From Amycolatopsis pittospori (GTDB lineage Bacteria; Actinomycetota; Actinomycetes; Mycobacteriales; Pseudonocardiaceae): a stretch of DNA of 32,547 nucleotides. A program made the position numbers and the translations under genes. Positions within the stretch are counted from its first letter, which is position 1. Every line of letters starts with the position of its first letter. The stretch is from contig NZ_JACBXD010000084.1 of the NCBI RefSeq assembly GCF_013870525.1, forward strand, positions 1-32,547, read 5' to 3'. A model generated the notes under the pieces. It saw only the letters and a list, made by a program, of their open reading frames with translations, was not told where the DNA came from and did not search any database. Positions 7,701 to 16,292 of the stretch are shown here, piece after piece.

Positions 7701-8630
7701 ATGACATCGCCGGGGCCGGCCGTCACCCGTCGTGCGCTTCTGGGGATGGCGGTACTCGTGCCGCTGGCCGCGTGCACTCGCGGAACCCCGCCCGCGACTC
7801 CGTCCACTTCCACACCGCCGCCTCCGCCACCGCCTCCGTCGACGACCCGGCAGTTCCACGACCGTTTGCTGGAACTGGAGCGGAAGTACGACGCCCGACT
7901 CGGCGTGTACGCGCTCGACACCGGTGGCGGCGAAGTGGTCGAACACCGCGCGGATGAGCGGTTCGCGTTCTGTTCGACGTTCAAAGGAGTCGCCGCGGCC
8001 GCCGTCCTGCAACGGAATCCGTTGTCACACCTGGAAACCCGCGTCACGTATTCGCGGGGAGACCTGATGAAGCACGCACCGGTCACCGGGCAGCACGTGG
8101 CGACCGGGATGACGATCCGCCAGCTGTGCGACGCCGCCGTCCGGTTCAGCGACGGCACCGCGGGCAACCTGCTGCTGCGGGATCTCGGCGGGCCCGCGCA
8201 GCTCACGGCGTTCACCCGCAGCCTCGGCGACACCGTGACGCAGATGGACCGGATCGAACCGGCGATCACCGAAGCGACGCCTGGCGATCCGCGGGACACC
8301 ACGACACCGCGGGCGTTCGGCGCCGACTATCAGAAGATCGTGCTGGGCGACGCGCTCCCGGAGGACAAGCGCGACTTCCTCCGGGATCTGTTGCGGCGCA
8401 ACACCACCGGCGCCGAGCGGATCCGGGCCGGCCTGCCGCCCGGCTGGAGCGTCGCCGACAAGACCGGGACCGGCGACTACGGCACGATGAACGACATCGC
8501 CGTCGTCTGGCCGCCGGACCGGGCGCCGATCGTCGTGGCGATCATGTCCAGCAAAGCGGCGAAGGACGCGCCCTACGATCAGGCGCTGCTCGCGGAAGCG
8601 GCCGAGTACGTGGTCGAGAAGCTGGCTTAG
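7701..8630 (+). CDS. bla: Class A beta-lactamase, Tat-type lipoprotein
   Basis: The 309-residue protein contains all class A serine beta-lactamase motifs: S92-T-F-K95 (Ambler S70xxK), S150-D-G (the SDN loop, with Gly for Asn as is common in actinomycetes), E186 in RIEPAI (E166, omega loop) and K254-T-G (KTG). It hydrolyses penicillins and perhaps cephalosporins by an acyl-enzyme route. The N-terminus has twin arginines (10-11), a short hydrophobic core and a lipobox LAAC with C25. A proline/threonine spacer including eight consecutive prolines leads to the enzyme, so it should be tethered to the outer membrane face. No blaI/blaR genes are adjacent. Its TAG overlaps the stop of the convergent M15 peptidase. 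The ATG is supported by AGGGGGAGG. Confidence 0.95.
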   Translation: MTSPGPAVTRRALLGMAVLVPLAACTRGTPPATPSTSTPPPPPPPPSTTRQFHDRLLELERKYDARLGVYALDTGGGEVVEHRADERFAFCSTFKGVAAAAVLQRNPLSHLETRVTYSRGDLMKHAPVTGQHVATGMTIRQLCDAAVRFSDGTAGNLLLRDLGGPAQLTAFTRSLGDTVTQMDRIEPAITEATPGDPRDTTTPRAFGADYQKIVLGDALPEDKRDFLRDLLRRNTTGAERIRAGLPPGWSVADKTGTGDYGTMNDIAVVWPPDRAPIVVAIMSSKAAKDAPYDQALLAEAAEYVVEKLA

Positions 8631-9223
8631 GAACCGGTCGCGCTGGGAAGCAGTGCCGGGCAGCCGCCGGTCGCGTAGGCCGGGTCGTACTCGAAGTGCC
8701 ACTTCTCGTTGTCGTACCGGCGGCACCAGCCGAGCGCGCCGCCGTTCTTCTCCACCCAGGCGGCCGAGGCCAGCGGCTGGATGTCGACGGCGATCCCCTT
8801 GACGTGCATGGACGTCTCCGGTGTCAGCACGTACCGCTTGGCCAGTTCCTCGGTGCCGAACCGCTTGACGGCACTGTCGAACTCACGCTGCTGCTGGGCC
8901 CGGCTGCGTTTGCTGTCGTTCACGCACAACTGGACGTTCTGCTGCTTCGCCTTGGCGCTCAAGGTGTTCCAGGCTTCGAGGACGTCCGGACGCAGGCCGA
9001 CGGGTTTCTCGTCGACGTAACGCTGATCGAGGGGACACTTCGGACCGGTCTCGGGACCGGGGACCTCCTCGAGGATCGCGAGCGCCTGCCCGTTCACGGG
9101 TTTGAAGGTGAACGGCAGACCGCCGGTGGCACCCAGTGACACCATCGCGATCCCGACGAGCCCCAGCGCCACGAGCACGCTGATTGCCGTCCGACGGCTG
9201 CTCGCGACTGTGGTGGGCACCAC
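8627..9223 (-). CDS. M15-family D-Ala-D-Ala carboxypeptidase-like protein, membrane-anchored
   Basis: The protein carries the zinc peptidase signature of the VanY/M15 family: SMHVKGIAVD (His and Asp ligands) and EKWHFEYD (third His in WHFEY), with NDSKRS upstream. Such enzymes trim the terminal D-Ala from peptidoglycan stem peptides or cleave related cell-wall peptides. One N-terminal membrane helix (about AISVLVALGLVGIAMVSLGA) places the catalytic part outside. The start is uncertain: GTG at 9223 or 9220 sits just before the helix but has a poorly spaced GGAG, and a TTG at 9295 would add 24 residues. It converges on the beta-lactamase, with shared stop-codon bases and no terminator between them. 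Both act on the cell wall or its inhibitors, but regulatory linkage is not shown. Confidence 0.85.
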   Translation of the reverse strand: MVPTTVASSRRTAISVLVALGLVGIAMVSLGATGGLPFTFKPVNGQALAILEEVPGPETGPKCPLDQRYVDEKPVGLRPDVLEAWNTLSAKAKQQNVQLCVNDSKRSRAQQQREFDSAVKRFGTEELAKRYVLTPETSMHVKGIAVDIQPLASAAWVEKNGGALGWCRRYDNEKWHFEYDPAYATGGCPALLPSATGS

Positions 9224-9430
9224 TCCGAAGTTACCTTGCGCCGGGCGGGCCGCCAGGGTTTGTGACGTTGTTCCCAGAATGCCGGGTTCGGCCAACCAAA
9301 CCGGAAAGCCGCTGGTGGGGAGCCGGACAGGATGGGGCGGTGACGAAGGCTGGGTCGCGGGGCCCGCCCCTTGGTCTGGCGCCGGCCTTCGGTCGTGACA
9401 GGGATCGTCGTGCAGGGCTGAGCCACCTCG

Positions 9431-9444
9431 GCTAGCTTGCTAGC
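9431..9444. promoter_or_regulatory. Palindromic GCTAGC pair overlapping a -10-like box
   Basis: Two GCTAGC palindromes separated by TT form a 14-base inverted and direct repeat. The overlapping TAGCAT at 9441-9446 fits TANNNT and ends 6 bases before the ATG at 9453, so transcription could begin at the start codon (leaderless). A repressor bound here would block it, which suits autoregulation by the ribbon-helix-helix product. Confidence 0.4.
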
Positions 9445-9452
9445 ATCGGCGC

Positions 9453-9608
9453 ATGGGTGACGAGGACGTCAAGCAGTTCAATGTGTACCTGCCGGTGGGG
9501 CTGATCAAGCAGGTCAAGTACCGCGCCATCGATTCGGGCTCGTCCCTTTCGGCGCTCGTCGCAGACGCCCTCCGCGCTTACCTTGCCGAAGAGGGCAAAG
9601 ACTCGTGA
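9453..9608 (+). CDS. Ribbon-helix-helix (CopG/Arc-type) small DNA-binding protein (51 aa)
   Basis: ATG at 9453 to TGA at 9608 gives 51 residues. The segment FNVYLPVGLIKQVKY, then SGSSLSALVADALRAYL, matches the beta strand - helix A - helix B pattern of ribbon-helix-helix proteins, including alternating polar/hydrophobic residues in the strand and the conserved SLS at the start of helix B. Such proteins bind DNA as dimers inserting an antiparallel strand into the major groove. No toxin or other partner gene is adjacent; the next gene converges. There is no good Shine-Dalgarno sequence. The TGA lies within the arm of the long palindrome that follows. A stand-alone repressor or an orphan antitoxin are both possible. 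Confidence 0.75.
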   Translation: MGDEDVKQFNVYLPVGLIKQVKYRAIDSGSSLSALVADALRAYLAEEGKDS

Positions 9609-9645
9609 GTGGCGATTCGGGTTCTAACCCGAATCGCCACTCACG
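9604..9645. repeat. Long perfect palindrome (20-bp arms), CGTGAGTGGCGA type
   Basis: Bases 9604-9623 and 9626-9645 are exact complements with a 2-base centre. It sits between the convergent RHH and allophanate hydrolase genes and probably terminates both. The first 12 bases (CGTGAGTGGCGA) recur at 18647-18658. The CGTGA supplies the TGA stop of the RHH gene. Confidence 0.75.
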
Positions 9646-9654
9646 ACCAGGGCG

Positions 9655-11274
9655 CTACCGCGACGCCAGATACCCGAGCCACCCACCGAATCGCGTGATG
9701 TCCTCGGCTCCTTCGACGGCGCCCGGTTCGCAGACGAACCCGGACACCTCACTCCCGTCGGCGAGCCGTACCTTCCCGATCGCCAGCGGTGCGGGGACGC
9801 CCGCCACGAACTCGCCGAAGCCGGCGAGGGGCAGGTCCCAGACCTCGGCCTCGATCGGTTCGCCGCCCGAGGCGACCCGGACGAGGCCGGGTTTGGGCGG
9901 CACGGTGTCCAGCGCGAACAACCGGTACTCCGCCGCCGTCGGTCCCGCCGAGACGAACCGGCCTCCGCGCGAGGTCAGTTCGTGGTTCAGCGGCTGTCCG
10001 CGCAGATGTGCGCCGACGACGGCGATCAGCGTCCGGTGCGGCACCAGGCGGGCGACGTCGGCGAGGATCCGGTCGGCGTACGCGGGCCCGACCAGCATCA
10101 CGCCGAACGGCAGTCCGCCGACGGTTCCGGCCGGGACGGCCAAAGACGACAGGCCCAGCAGGTTCGTCGAGTTCGTGAACCGGCCCAGCCGGGCGTTCAC
10201 GCCCAGCGGGTCGGCCTCGACCTCGGCGATCGTCGGGTGCTCGGTCGTCGTGGGCAGCAGGATGCAGTCCACAGTGGATAGAACGGCCGACGCTTCCCGC
10301 TCCAAGTCGCCGAGGGTCGCGAGGTCGGTGAACAGCCGGTGCGCCGGGATGTCCTTGGCCGCCTCGATGATCTGCCGGACGGCCGGATCGACAGCGTCCG
10401 GATGAGCGTCGAGGAACTCGCCGACCGCCGAATACCGTTCGGCCACGAACGCGCCCTCGTACAGGAGCCGCGCCGCCGCCAGGAAGGCCGATATGTCGAC
10501 AGGGACCAATTCGGCACCCGCCTCGCGGAACGACTCGGCCGCGGCGGCGAACGCTTCGGCCCAGCCATCCTGCAAAGGACCACCCAGCCCCGCCGGGACG
10601 CCGATCCGAAAAGGACGGTGGACGACAGGAAGGTCCCGCGCTTCGCTCAGGCACGCGAAGGCCGTCGAAGCCTCGTCGACCGTCCGCGCGAACACCGTCA
10701 CGCAGTCGATGCTCGCGCAAGCGGGGACGACGCCGGCCGTCGGCAGCAATCCCCGCGTCGGCTTCAGCCCGACGATCCCGTTGTACGCCGCCGGAACCCG
10801 GCCCGAACCGGCGGTGTCGGTGCCCAGCGCGAGATCCACGATCCCGAGCGCCACCGCGACGGCCGAACCCGAACTCGACCCGCCCGAAACGTACGCCGGG
10901 TCGATCGCGTTGCGGACAGCGCCGTGCGGACTGCGTGTGCCGACCAGTCCGGTCGCGAACTGGTCCAGGTTGGTCGTGCCCAGGATCAGCGCCCCGGCCT
11001 CGCGCAGCCGCGCCACCACCGGCGCGTCCTCGTCCGGCAGGTAGGCGTATTCGGGACACGCCGCCGTCGTCGGGAGGCCGGCGACGTCGATGTTCCCCTT
11101 GACCGCGGCGAGTTTCCCGTACAGCGGCAAGGATTCCCCGGCCGCGCGACGGGCTTCCAGCTTCTCCGCGTCCGCGTGCACGTCGGCCTCAGGGCGCAGG
11201 TCGATCCAGATCTCGGGCCGGTCGACCCGGGCGATCCGGTGGTACGCGGCACGAACCCGCTCCAGCACGCTCAT
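9655..11274 (-). CDS. atzF: Allophanate hydrolase
   Basis: The 539-residue protein hydrolyses allophanate (N-carboxyurea) to ammonia and CO2, the final step after the neighbouring carboxylase. The amidase-signature domain (about 1-430) shows catalytic K59 in AAVKGNID, the cis-Ser motif VSGGSSSGS at 129-137 and nucleophile S157 in GTDTAGSGR. A C-terminal allophanate-hydrolase domain (about 440-539, from AEYRLFALDTVPPKPGLVRV) follows. The ATG at 11274 overlaps the carboxylase TGA as ATGA, which fixes the start; the frame is open about 100 codons further upstream, but that part is out-of-frame carboxylase sequence. It is the last gene of the five-gene operon and is followed by the palindrome at 9604-9645. 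Confidence 0.94.
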   Translation of the reverse strand: MSVLERVRAAYHRIARVDRPEIWIDLRPEADVHADAEKLEARRAAGESLPLYGKLAAVKGNIDVAGLPTTAACPEYAYLPDEDAPVVARLREAGALILGTTNLDQFATGLVGTRSPHGAVRNAIDPAYVSGGSSSGSAVAVALGIVDLALGTDTAGSGRVPAAYNGIVGLKPTRGLLPTAGVVPACASIDCVTVFARTVDEASTAFACLSEARDLPVVHRPFRIGVPAGLGGPLQDGWAEAFAAAAESFREAGAELVPVDISAFLAAARLLYEGAFVAERYSAVGEFLDAHPDAVDPAVRQIIEAAKDIPAHRLFTDLATLGDLEREASAVLSTVDCILLPTTTEHPTIAEVEADPLGVNARLGRFTNSTNLLGLSSLAVPAGTVGGLPFGVMLVGPAYADRILADVARLVPHRTLIAVVGAHLRGQPLNHELTSRGGRFVSAGPTAAEYRLFALDTVPPKPGLVRVASGGEPIEAEVWDLPLAGFGEFVAGVPAPLAIGKVRLADGSEVSGFVCEPGAVEGAEDITRFGGWLGYLASR

Positions 11275-14200
11275 CCCGCACTCCTTCCCAGAACCACCAG
11301 CGGCGTGCCGGGGGCGACCTGATCGCCGGGGGAGACGAGCACCTCGACGACCTCCCCGGCGGCGGGCGCGGGGATCCGCGCCTCGGTCTTCATCGCTTCG
11401 AGGATCACGAGCGTCTCCGCCGCGTCGACCTTCTTGCCGGGCTCGACGTCCACCCGCCATACGGTCGCGGCGAACGGCGCTTCGACGACGTGCCCGCCGG
11501 GCGGGGCTTCGACCTTCGTGGTCGGGACCTTCGCCCCGGCCGGTTCCGGTCGCGGATCGAACTCGCCCGCGGCCGCCCACGCCTGCCGCTCCGCCTCGAA
11601 GGCCGTGCTCTGCTTCGTCCTGAACTCGGCGATGTCGGCGGCGTTGTCGGCCAGGAACCGCTCGTGGTCCGCGAGCGCGAATTCGCCGTCACGGATGTCG
11701 AGTTCCAGCTCGCCCGCGGAGCTTTGCGCCCGCAGGTCCAGCAGTTCCTCGGCGGACACCGGGTACCAGGAGATCCGGTCGAAGAACCGCAGCAGCCACG
11801 GGGAACCCGGTTCGAACGAGCCACGCTGCCGCCAGCCGCTCCACACCTGCACGGTCCGCCCGACGAACTGGTACCCGCCGGGGCCTTCCATCCCGTAGAT
11901 GCAGAGATACGAGCCGCCGATGCCGACGGAGTTCTCCGCCGTCCAGGTGCGCGCGGGGTTGTACTTCGTGGTGACCAGCCGGTGTCTCGGGTCCAGCGGC
12001 GTGGCCACCGGCGCGCCGAGGTAGACGTCGCCGAGTCCCAGCACGAGGTACTCCGCGTCGAACACCGTCCGGTAGACGTCGTCCACACTGGACAGACCGT
12101 TGACCCGCCGGATGAACTCGATGTTCCACGGGCACCACGGCGCGTCGTCGCGCACACCGGCCATGTACCGCTCGATCGCCTCACGCGTCGCCGGGTCGTC
12201 CCAGGACAACGGCAGCCGGACGGTCCGGCTCGGCACCACCAGGTCGCCGGTGCGCGGCAGGTCGTGCTCCACCTCCTGGACGAGGCCGAGCAGGTTCTTC
12301 ACCGGCAGCACGTCCGGATCGACGTGGACCTGCAGCGAGCGGATGCCCGGCGTCAGGTCGACGACGCCGCCGAGTCCTTCCGCGGCCAGCCTGTCGGCCA
12401 GGGCGTGGACCCGCATCCGCAGGGCCAGGTCGAGTTTCATCGGCCCGTACTCGATGAGCAGGTTGTCGTCCCCGCTGCGCCGGTAGGTGACCTCCGGGTT
12501 CTCCTCCGATGTGGACAGACGGCCGAGGATGCCGCCATCGTCGATCGGCTTCCGGCTCGCCTTGACCGCGGTACCGGGTGCCGTCCGCAGCGTGACCGCG
12601 TGTTCGGCGGTGATCGGCACGAACCGCACGGTGTCGCCCGGCCGCAACTGGCCGAGTTTCCAGCGCTGCCCGGTCACCACGGTGGCCGGGCAGACGAAGC
12701 CGCCGAGGCTCGGCCCGTCCGGGCCCAGCAGGATCGGCAGGTCGCCGGTGTAGTCGACGGCACCGATCGCGTACGGCGTGTCGTGGATGTTCGACGGGTG
12801 CAGACCCGCCTCGCCGCCGTCCTCCCGTGCCCAGCGCGGCCGTGGCCCCACGAGCCGGACGCCGGTGCGCGCGGAGTTGAAGTGCACTTCCCAGTCGGTG
12901 GCGTAGAACGTCTCCACGTCGTCCGGGGTGAAGAACTCCGGCGCCGCGTGCGGCCCTTCGGACGCGCCGATCTCCCAGTGCGTCGCGAAAACCGGCCGTT
13001 CGGCCTCGGGAACCGGGCCGGTGGAGCCCTTCTCCGGCAGCGGCCCGGGGGAGAGGACGTCACCGGTCGCGAGCGCCCGCCCGCCGTGCCCGCCGAAACC
13101 GCCCAGGGTGAAGGTCGCCGCGCTGCCCAGGAACGCCGGCACGTCGATCCCGCCGCGGACGAGGACGTACGCGCGCAACCCGGCCGAACCGGTGCCGACG
13201 TCGAGCACGCCGCCGGCGGGCACCTCGACCGGTGTCCACTGGGGAACGGTTTCGCCATCGACGGTCACCGGCGACGGAGATCCCGTGACGCAAACGATTG
13301 CGGCGTCGGTGAACCGCAGCGAGACACCGTCCACAGTGCACTCAAGCCCGGGCGCGCCTTCGGGATTGCCCAGCGCACGGTTGCCCAGGCGCAGTGAGAG
13401 GTCGTCCATCGGCCCGCTCGGCGGGACGCCCACGTGCCAGAACCCCAGCCGCCCCGGCCATTCCTGGACGGTGGTCATCGTGCCGCCTCGCAGGACCTCG
13501 ATCCGCGGTTCGGGGTCGGTGATCGTGTCGAGCGTGGCGGTGTCGTGTGCGACGTCGTGCAGCCGAGGATCCGCGACGACCGCGCGCAGCTGCCCGAGAT
13601 TCGTGCGGACGCCGTCCACCCGGCTCCCCGCGAGCGCGGTGTCCAGCGCGGCCAGCGCCTCGGCCCGGCCCGCGCCGACGGTGATCACCTTGGCCAGCAA
13701 GGGGTCGTAATGCGTGGTCACCTTGGTGCCCGCCTCGACCCAGGTGTCGACGCGGACGTCGGCGGGGAAGTCGGCGCGGGTCAGGAGTCCGGCGCTCGGC
13801 CGGTGCCCGGCGGCCGGGTCTTCGGCGTAGACACGGGCTTCGATCGCGTGTCCGCGCGGCTGCAGGGTGTCGGCGAACATCCCGGTGTCCCCGTCGGCCA
13901 GCCGGAGCATCCACGCGACCAGGTCGATCCCGTAGACCGCCTCGGTGACCGGATGCTCGACCTGCAGCCGCGTGTTCACTTCGAGGAACGCGGCCTCCTC
14001 GCGGACCGGGTCGTAGATGAACTCGACCGTGCCCGCGGACCGGTAGCGCACCGACGCACAGAGGCCGACGGCCGCGGAGACCAGTTTCTCGCGCACCGCT
14101 TCGGACAGACCCGGCGCGGGGCACTCTTCGAGCACCTTCTGGTTGCGCCGCTGCAGTGTGCAGTCCCGGGTGCCCAGCGCCAGCACCTCACCCGCGCCGT

Positions 14201-14837
14201 CGCCGAACACCTGGACCTCGACGTGCCGCGCGCTGGTCACCAGACGTTCCAGGAACACGCCCGACGTCGAGAAACTCTTCGCCGCGATGCTCTGGACCGC
14301 GTCCCAGGCGTCCCTCAGCTCCTCGGCCGAAGCGCAGGCCCGCATGCCGATCCCGCCGCCACCGCCGGTGGCCTTGAGCATCACCGGGTAGCCGATCTCG
14401 GCGGCCGCCGCTTCGGCGTCGGCGAGGGTGTCCAGCAGTCCGGTACCCGGCAGCAGCGGAACCCCGGCCTCGACGGCCTTGTCGCGCGCGGTGTGCTTGC
14501 TGCCGAACACCTCCAGGTGCTCGGCGGCCGGACCGGCGAACCGGATTCCGGCTGCCTCCGCCGCCCTGGCGAAAGCCGCGTCTTCGGACAGGAACCCGTA
14601 GCCGGGATGAATCGTGTCCGCGCCGGTCTTCAGCGCGGCTTCGATGATCGCGTCGCCGAGGAGATAGCTCTCCCTGGCGGGCGCGGGGCCGAGCCGGACG
14701 GCTTCGTCGGCAAGCCGTACGTGTGCGGCCGTGCGGTCGGCGTCCGAATACACGGCGACCGTCGGGATGCCCATCTCCTTGGCGGTCCGCAGGATCCGGA
14801 CCGCGATCTCCCCCCGGTTGGCGACGAGCAGTTTCAC
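11271..14837 (-). CDS. uca: Biotin-dependent urea carboxylase (or guanidine carboxylase)
   Basis: The 1188-residue enzyme couples ATP and bicarbonate to carboxylate urea (giving allophanate) or guanidine (giving carboxyguanidine). Residues 1 to about 450 are biotin carboxylase: ANRGEIAVR, HPGYGFLSEDAAFA, the ATP-grasp loop KATGGGGGIGM and EVNTRLQVEHPVTEA. From about 454 (MTTVQEWPGRLG) comes the AHS2/KipA-like half and from about 784 (RRSGDDNLLIEYG) the AHS1/KipI-like half of the carboxyltransferase. The C-terminal biotinyl domain has EAMKTE with K1150. The GTG start overlaps the preceding TGA as GTGA. The two DUF1989 partners suggest guanidine rather than urea as substrate, because related pairs are carboxyguanidine deiminases. 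Sequence reading alone does not decide this. Confidence 0.92.
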   Translation of the reverse strand: MKLLVANRGEIAVRILRTAKEMGIPTVAVYSDADRTAAHVRLADEAVRLGPAPARESYLLGDAIIEAALKTGADTIHPGYGFLSEDAAFARAAEAAGIRFAGPAAEHLEVFGSKHTARDKAVEAGVPLLPGTGLLDTLADAEAAAAEIGYPVMLKATGGGGGIGMRACASAEELRDAWDAVQSIAAKSFSTSGVFLERLVTSARHVEVQVFGDGAGEVLALGTRDCTLQRRNQKVLEECPAPGLSEAVREKLVSAAVGLCASVRYRSAGTVEFIYDPVREEAAFLEVNTRLQVEHPVTEAVYGIDLVAWMLRLADGDTGMFADTLQPRGHAIEARVYAEDPAAGHRPSAGLLTRADFPADVRVDTWVEAGTKVTTHYDPLLAKVITVGAGRAEALAALDTALAGSRVDGVRTNLGQLRAVVADPRLHDVAHDTATLDTITDPEPRIEVLRGGTMTTVQEWPGRLGFWHVGVPPSGPMDDLSLRLGNRALGNPEGAPGLECTVDGVSLRFTDAAIVCVTGSPSPVTVDGETVPQWTPVEVPAGGVLDVGTGSAGLRAYVLVRGGIDVPAFLGSAATFTLGGFGGHGGRALATGDVLSPGPLPEKGSTGPVPEAERPVFATHWEIGASEGPHAAPEFFTPDDVETFYATDWEVHFNSARTGVRLVGPRPRWAREDGGEAGLHPSNIHDTPYAIGAVDYTGDLPILLGPDGPSLGGFVCPATVVTGQRWKLGQLRPGDTVRFVPITAEHAVTLRTAPGTAVKASRKPIDDGGILGRLSTSEENPEVTYRRSGDDNLLIEYGPMKLDLALRMRVHALADRLAAEGLGGVVDLTPGIRSLQVHVDPDVLPVKNLLGLVQEVEHDLPRTGDLVVPSRTVRLPLSWDDPATREAIERYMAGVRDDAPWCPWNIEFIRRVNGLSSVDDVYRTVFDAEYLVLGLGDVYLGAPVATPLDPRHRLVTTKYNPARTWTAENSVGIGGSYLCIYGMEGPGGYQFVGRTVQVWSGWRQRGSFEPGSPWLLRFFDRISWYPVSAEELLDLRAQSSAGELELDIRDGEFALADHERFLADNAADIAEFRTKQSTAFEAERQAWAAAGEFDPRPEPAGAKVPTTKVEAPPGGHVVEAPFAATVWRVDVEPGKKVDAAETLVILEAMKTEARIPAPAAGEVVEVLVSPGDQVAPGTPLVVLGRSAG

Positions 14838-15451
14838 ACGTCACCGCCGGTGACGATCATTCTGACCGGGGTCGGGTCGAAACCGTTGCAGGGATTGTTG
14901 ATCTGCGGACAGTTCGACACCAGGACCAGGACGTCGGTCTCGGCGCGCAGTTTGACTTCGAGCCCAGGCGCGGAAATGCCGTCGACGATGCCGAGCGTGC
15001 CGTCCTGTTCGACCGGCACGTTCATGTACCAGTTGACGTTGCTGACCAGATCCCGTTTCGACAGGCCCCATTTCGCGCCCTCGGTCAGGAAGTTCTCGAC
15101 GCAGGCGTGCTGATACCTCGTGTGCTGGCCGTAACGGAGGCTGTTCGACTCCTTGCTGCAGGCGCCGCCGATGGTGTCGTGCCGTCCGCAGGTGTCCTCG
15201 ACGACGGTGAGCAGCGGCGAGCCCTCGCCGGTGCGCAGCACGCTGCCGGTGGTGAGGAAGATGTTGCGCTGCGCGGCGATGGTGGTGGCCGCGCTGTATC
15301 TCTTGGACGTGTCGGCCGCTTCGTAGCAGAGGAAGTCGACGGCCTGGTTGCCGCCGAGGTCGATGATGGACAGCGTTTCGCCCTCGCGGAGCACGGTCGA
15401 GTACGGCGCCCGCGCGGCGACCTCGGTGTCGGAGACGATCGTCGTGGTCAT
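14834..15451 (-). CDS. Urea carboxylase-associated protein 1 (DUF1989; carboxyguanidine deiminase subunit)
   Basis: The 205-residue DUF1989 protein is one of the paired 'urea amidolyase-associated' proteins. In characterised systems the pair forms carboxyguanidine deiminase, which removes one nitrogen from carboxyguanidine to give allophanate. Visible family features are GGNQAVDFLCY, EDTCGRHDTIGGACS and NWYMNVPV. It keeps the Cys in DTCGRHD that its partner lacks. The start is the ATG ending at 15451, with AGGGGAA 4 to 5 bases upstream, overlapping the previous stop as ATGA; the frame extends about 24 codons further upstream but without a supported start. Third enzyme gene of the operon, directly before the carboxylase, with GTGA coupling. 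Confidence 0.88.
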   Translation of the reverse strand: MTTTIVSDTEVAARAPYSTVLREGETLSIIDLGGNQAVDFLCYEAADTSKRYSAATTIAAQRNIFLTTGSVLRTGEGSPLLTVVEDTCGRHDTIGGACSKESNSLRYGQHTRYQHACVENFLTEGAKWGLSKRDLVSNVNWYMNVPVEQDGTLGIVDGISAPGLEVKLRAETDVLVLVSNCPQINNPCNGFDPTPVRMIVTGGDV

Positions 15452-16281
15452 GCGATTCCCCTGGCGGTGAGGTAGTCGGCGGTGTTCTCGAAGGCCCGCT
15501 GCGCTTCGGGTGAGGCGGTCCATTCAGGACTGTCCGGAGTGGACGGGTCACCGCGCTGCGCGAGGACCCGCAACGGGGTGACCGTGTAGTCCGGGCGCGG
15601 ATCGAGCGGATGTGCCACGTTGGCGATCAGGACGACGACCGGGAGTTCGGTGCGCAGGACCACGGATTTGCCGGCCCCGGCGGAGCCGGTGAAGGTCAGC
15701 GCGCCGTCGGTCTCCACATGGACGCCCTGGAAGAAGGACAGGCTCGGCGGAAGGTCGCGTGGGGTGAGACCGTGTTTGGCGGCGGCCAGCGTGAACAGCG
15801 CGTTCCCGGACGGCGAACCGCCCTGCGGGCTGCCGTCGCCGTAGCGCTCGGCGTTACCCTCCACAGTGGACGTACCGCACAGGGCGTCGTGCTCGCCGCT
15901 TTCGTCGGTGACGACGGTCGCGAGGACCCGCGCCTGATCGGACAGCAGTGCGATCGACTCGCCGAGGTAGGCGTTCCACTGGACCTTCACCGTGTCCGCG
16001 ACGTTCAGCCGTTCCCACGGCTGGTCGGCGTTGAACAGCAGCAGATGCGCGCAGGCGTCGCCGTCGACGTCGGTCAGCCGCAGTTCCGTGCCGCGGGCGA
16101 GCACCTTGTGCGTGTAGCCGCCGCCGGCGACCGTCTCGGCCCAGACCAGTTTCGCCGGGTCGACCTCCGGCGGGGGATCCGGCCAGGTGGACGCCGGGAT
16201 GGCGGGCATCGCCTCGGCCACCGTGCCGGCTTGGGCGCGCGCGTGGTCTCGGGCGCCGTACGTGGTCGATGTCGTGCTCAT
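15448..16281 (-). CDS. Urea carboxylase-associated protein 2 (DUF1989; carboxyguanidine deiminase subunit)
   Basis: The 277-residue DUF1989 paralogue is longer than its partner because of N- and C-terminal extensions. Shared family positions are DGDACAHLLLFNA, DTVKVQWNAYLGE and SGEHDALCGTSTVEGNAERYG. Where protein 1 has DTCGRHD this one has DESGEHD, so a likely metal- or substrate-binding Cys is replaced by Ser; a heterodimer with unequal sites is plausible. The ATG ending at 16281 has GAAGGAAGG upstream, a strong ribosome site. It starts 11 bases after the permease stop and overlaps the next gene by four bases. The longer upstream open frame is an out-of-frame shadow of the permease. Confidence 0.88.
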   Translation of the reverse strand: MSTTSTTYGARDHARAQAGTVAEAMPAIPASTWPDPPPEVDPAKLVWAETVAGGGYTHKVLARGTELRLTDVDGDACAHLLLFNADQPWERLNVADTVKVQWNAYLGESIALLSDQARVLATVVTDESGEHDALCGTSTVEGNAERYGDGSPQGGSPSGNALFTLAAAKHGLTPRDLPPSLSFFQGVHVETDGALTFTGSAGAGKSVVLRTELPVVVLIANVAHPLDPRPDYTVTPLRVLAQRGDPSTPDSPEWTASPEAQRAFENTADYLTARGIA

Positions 16282-16292
16282 GGAACCTTCCT

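Noticed and set aside
11275..11580. N-terminal extension of about 100 residues on allophanate hydrolase
   Set aside because: It is the out-of-frame 3' end of the carboxylase gene; the ATGA overlap and the MSVLERV start fit the family.
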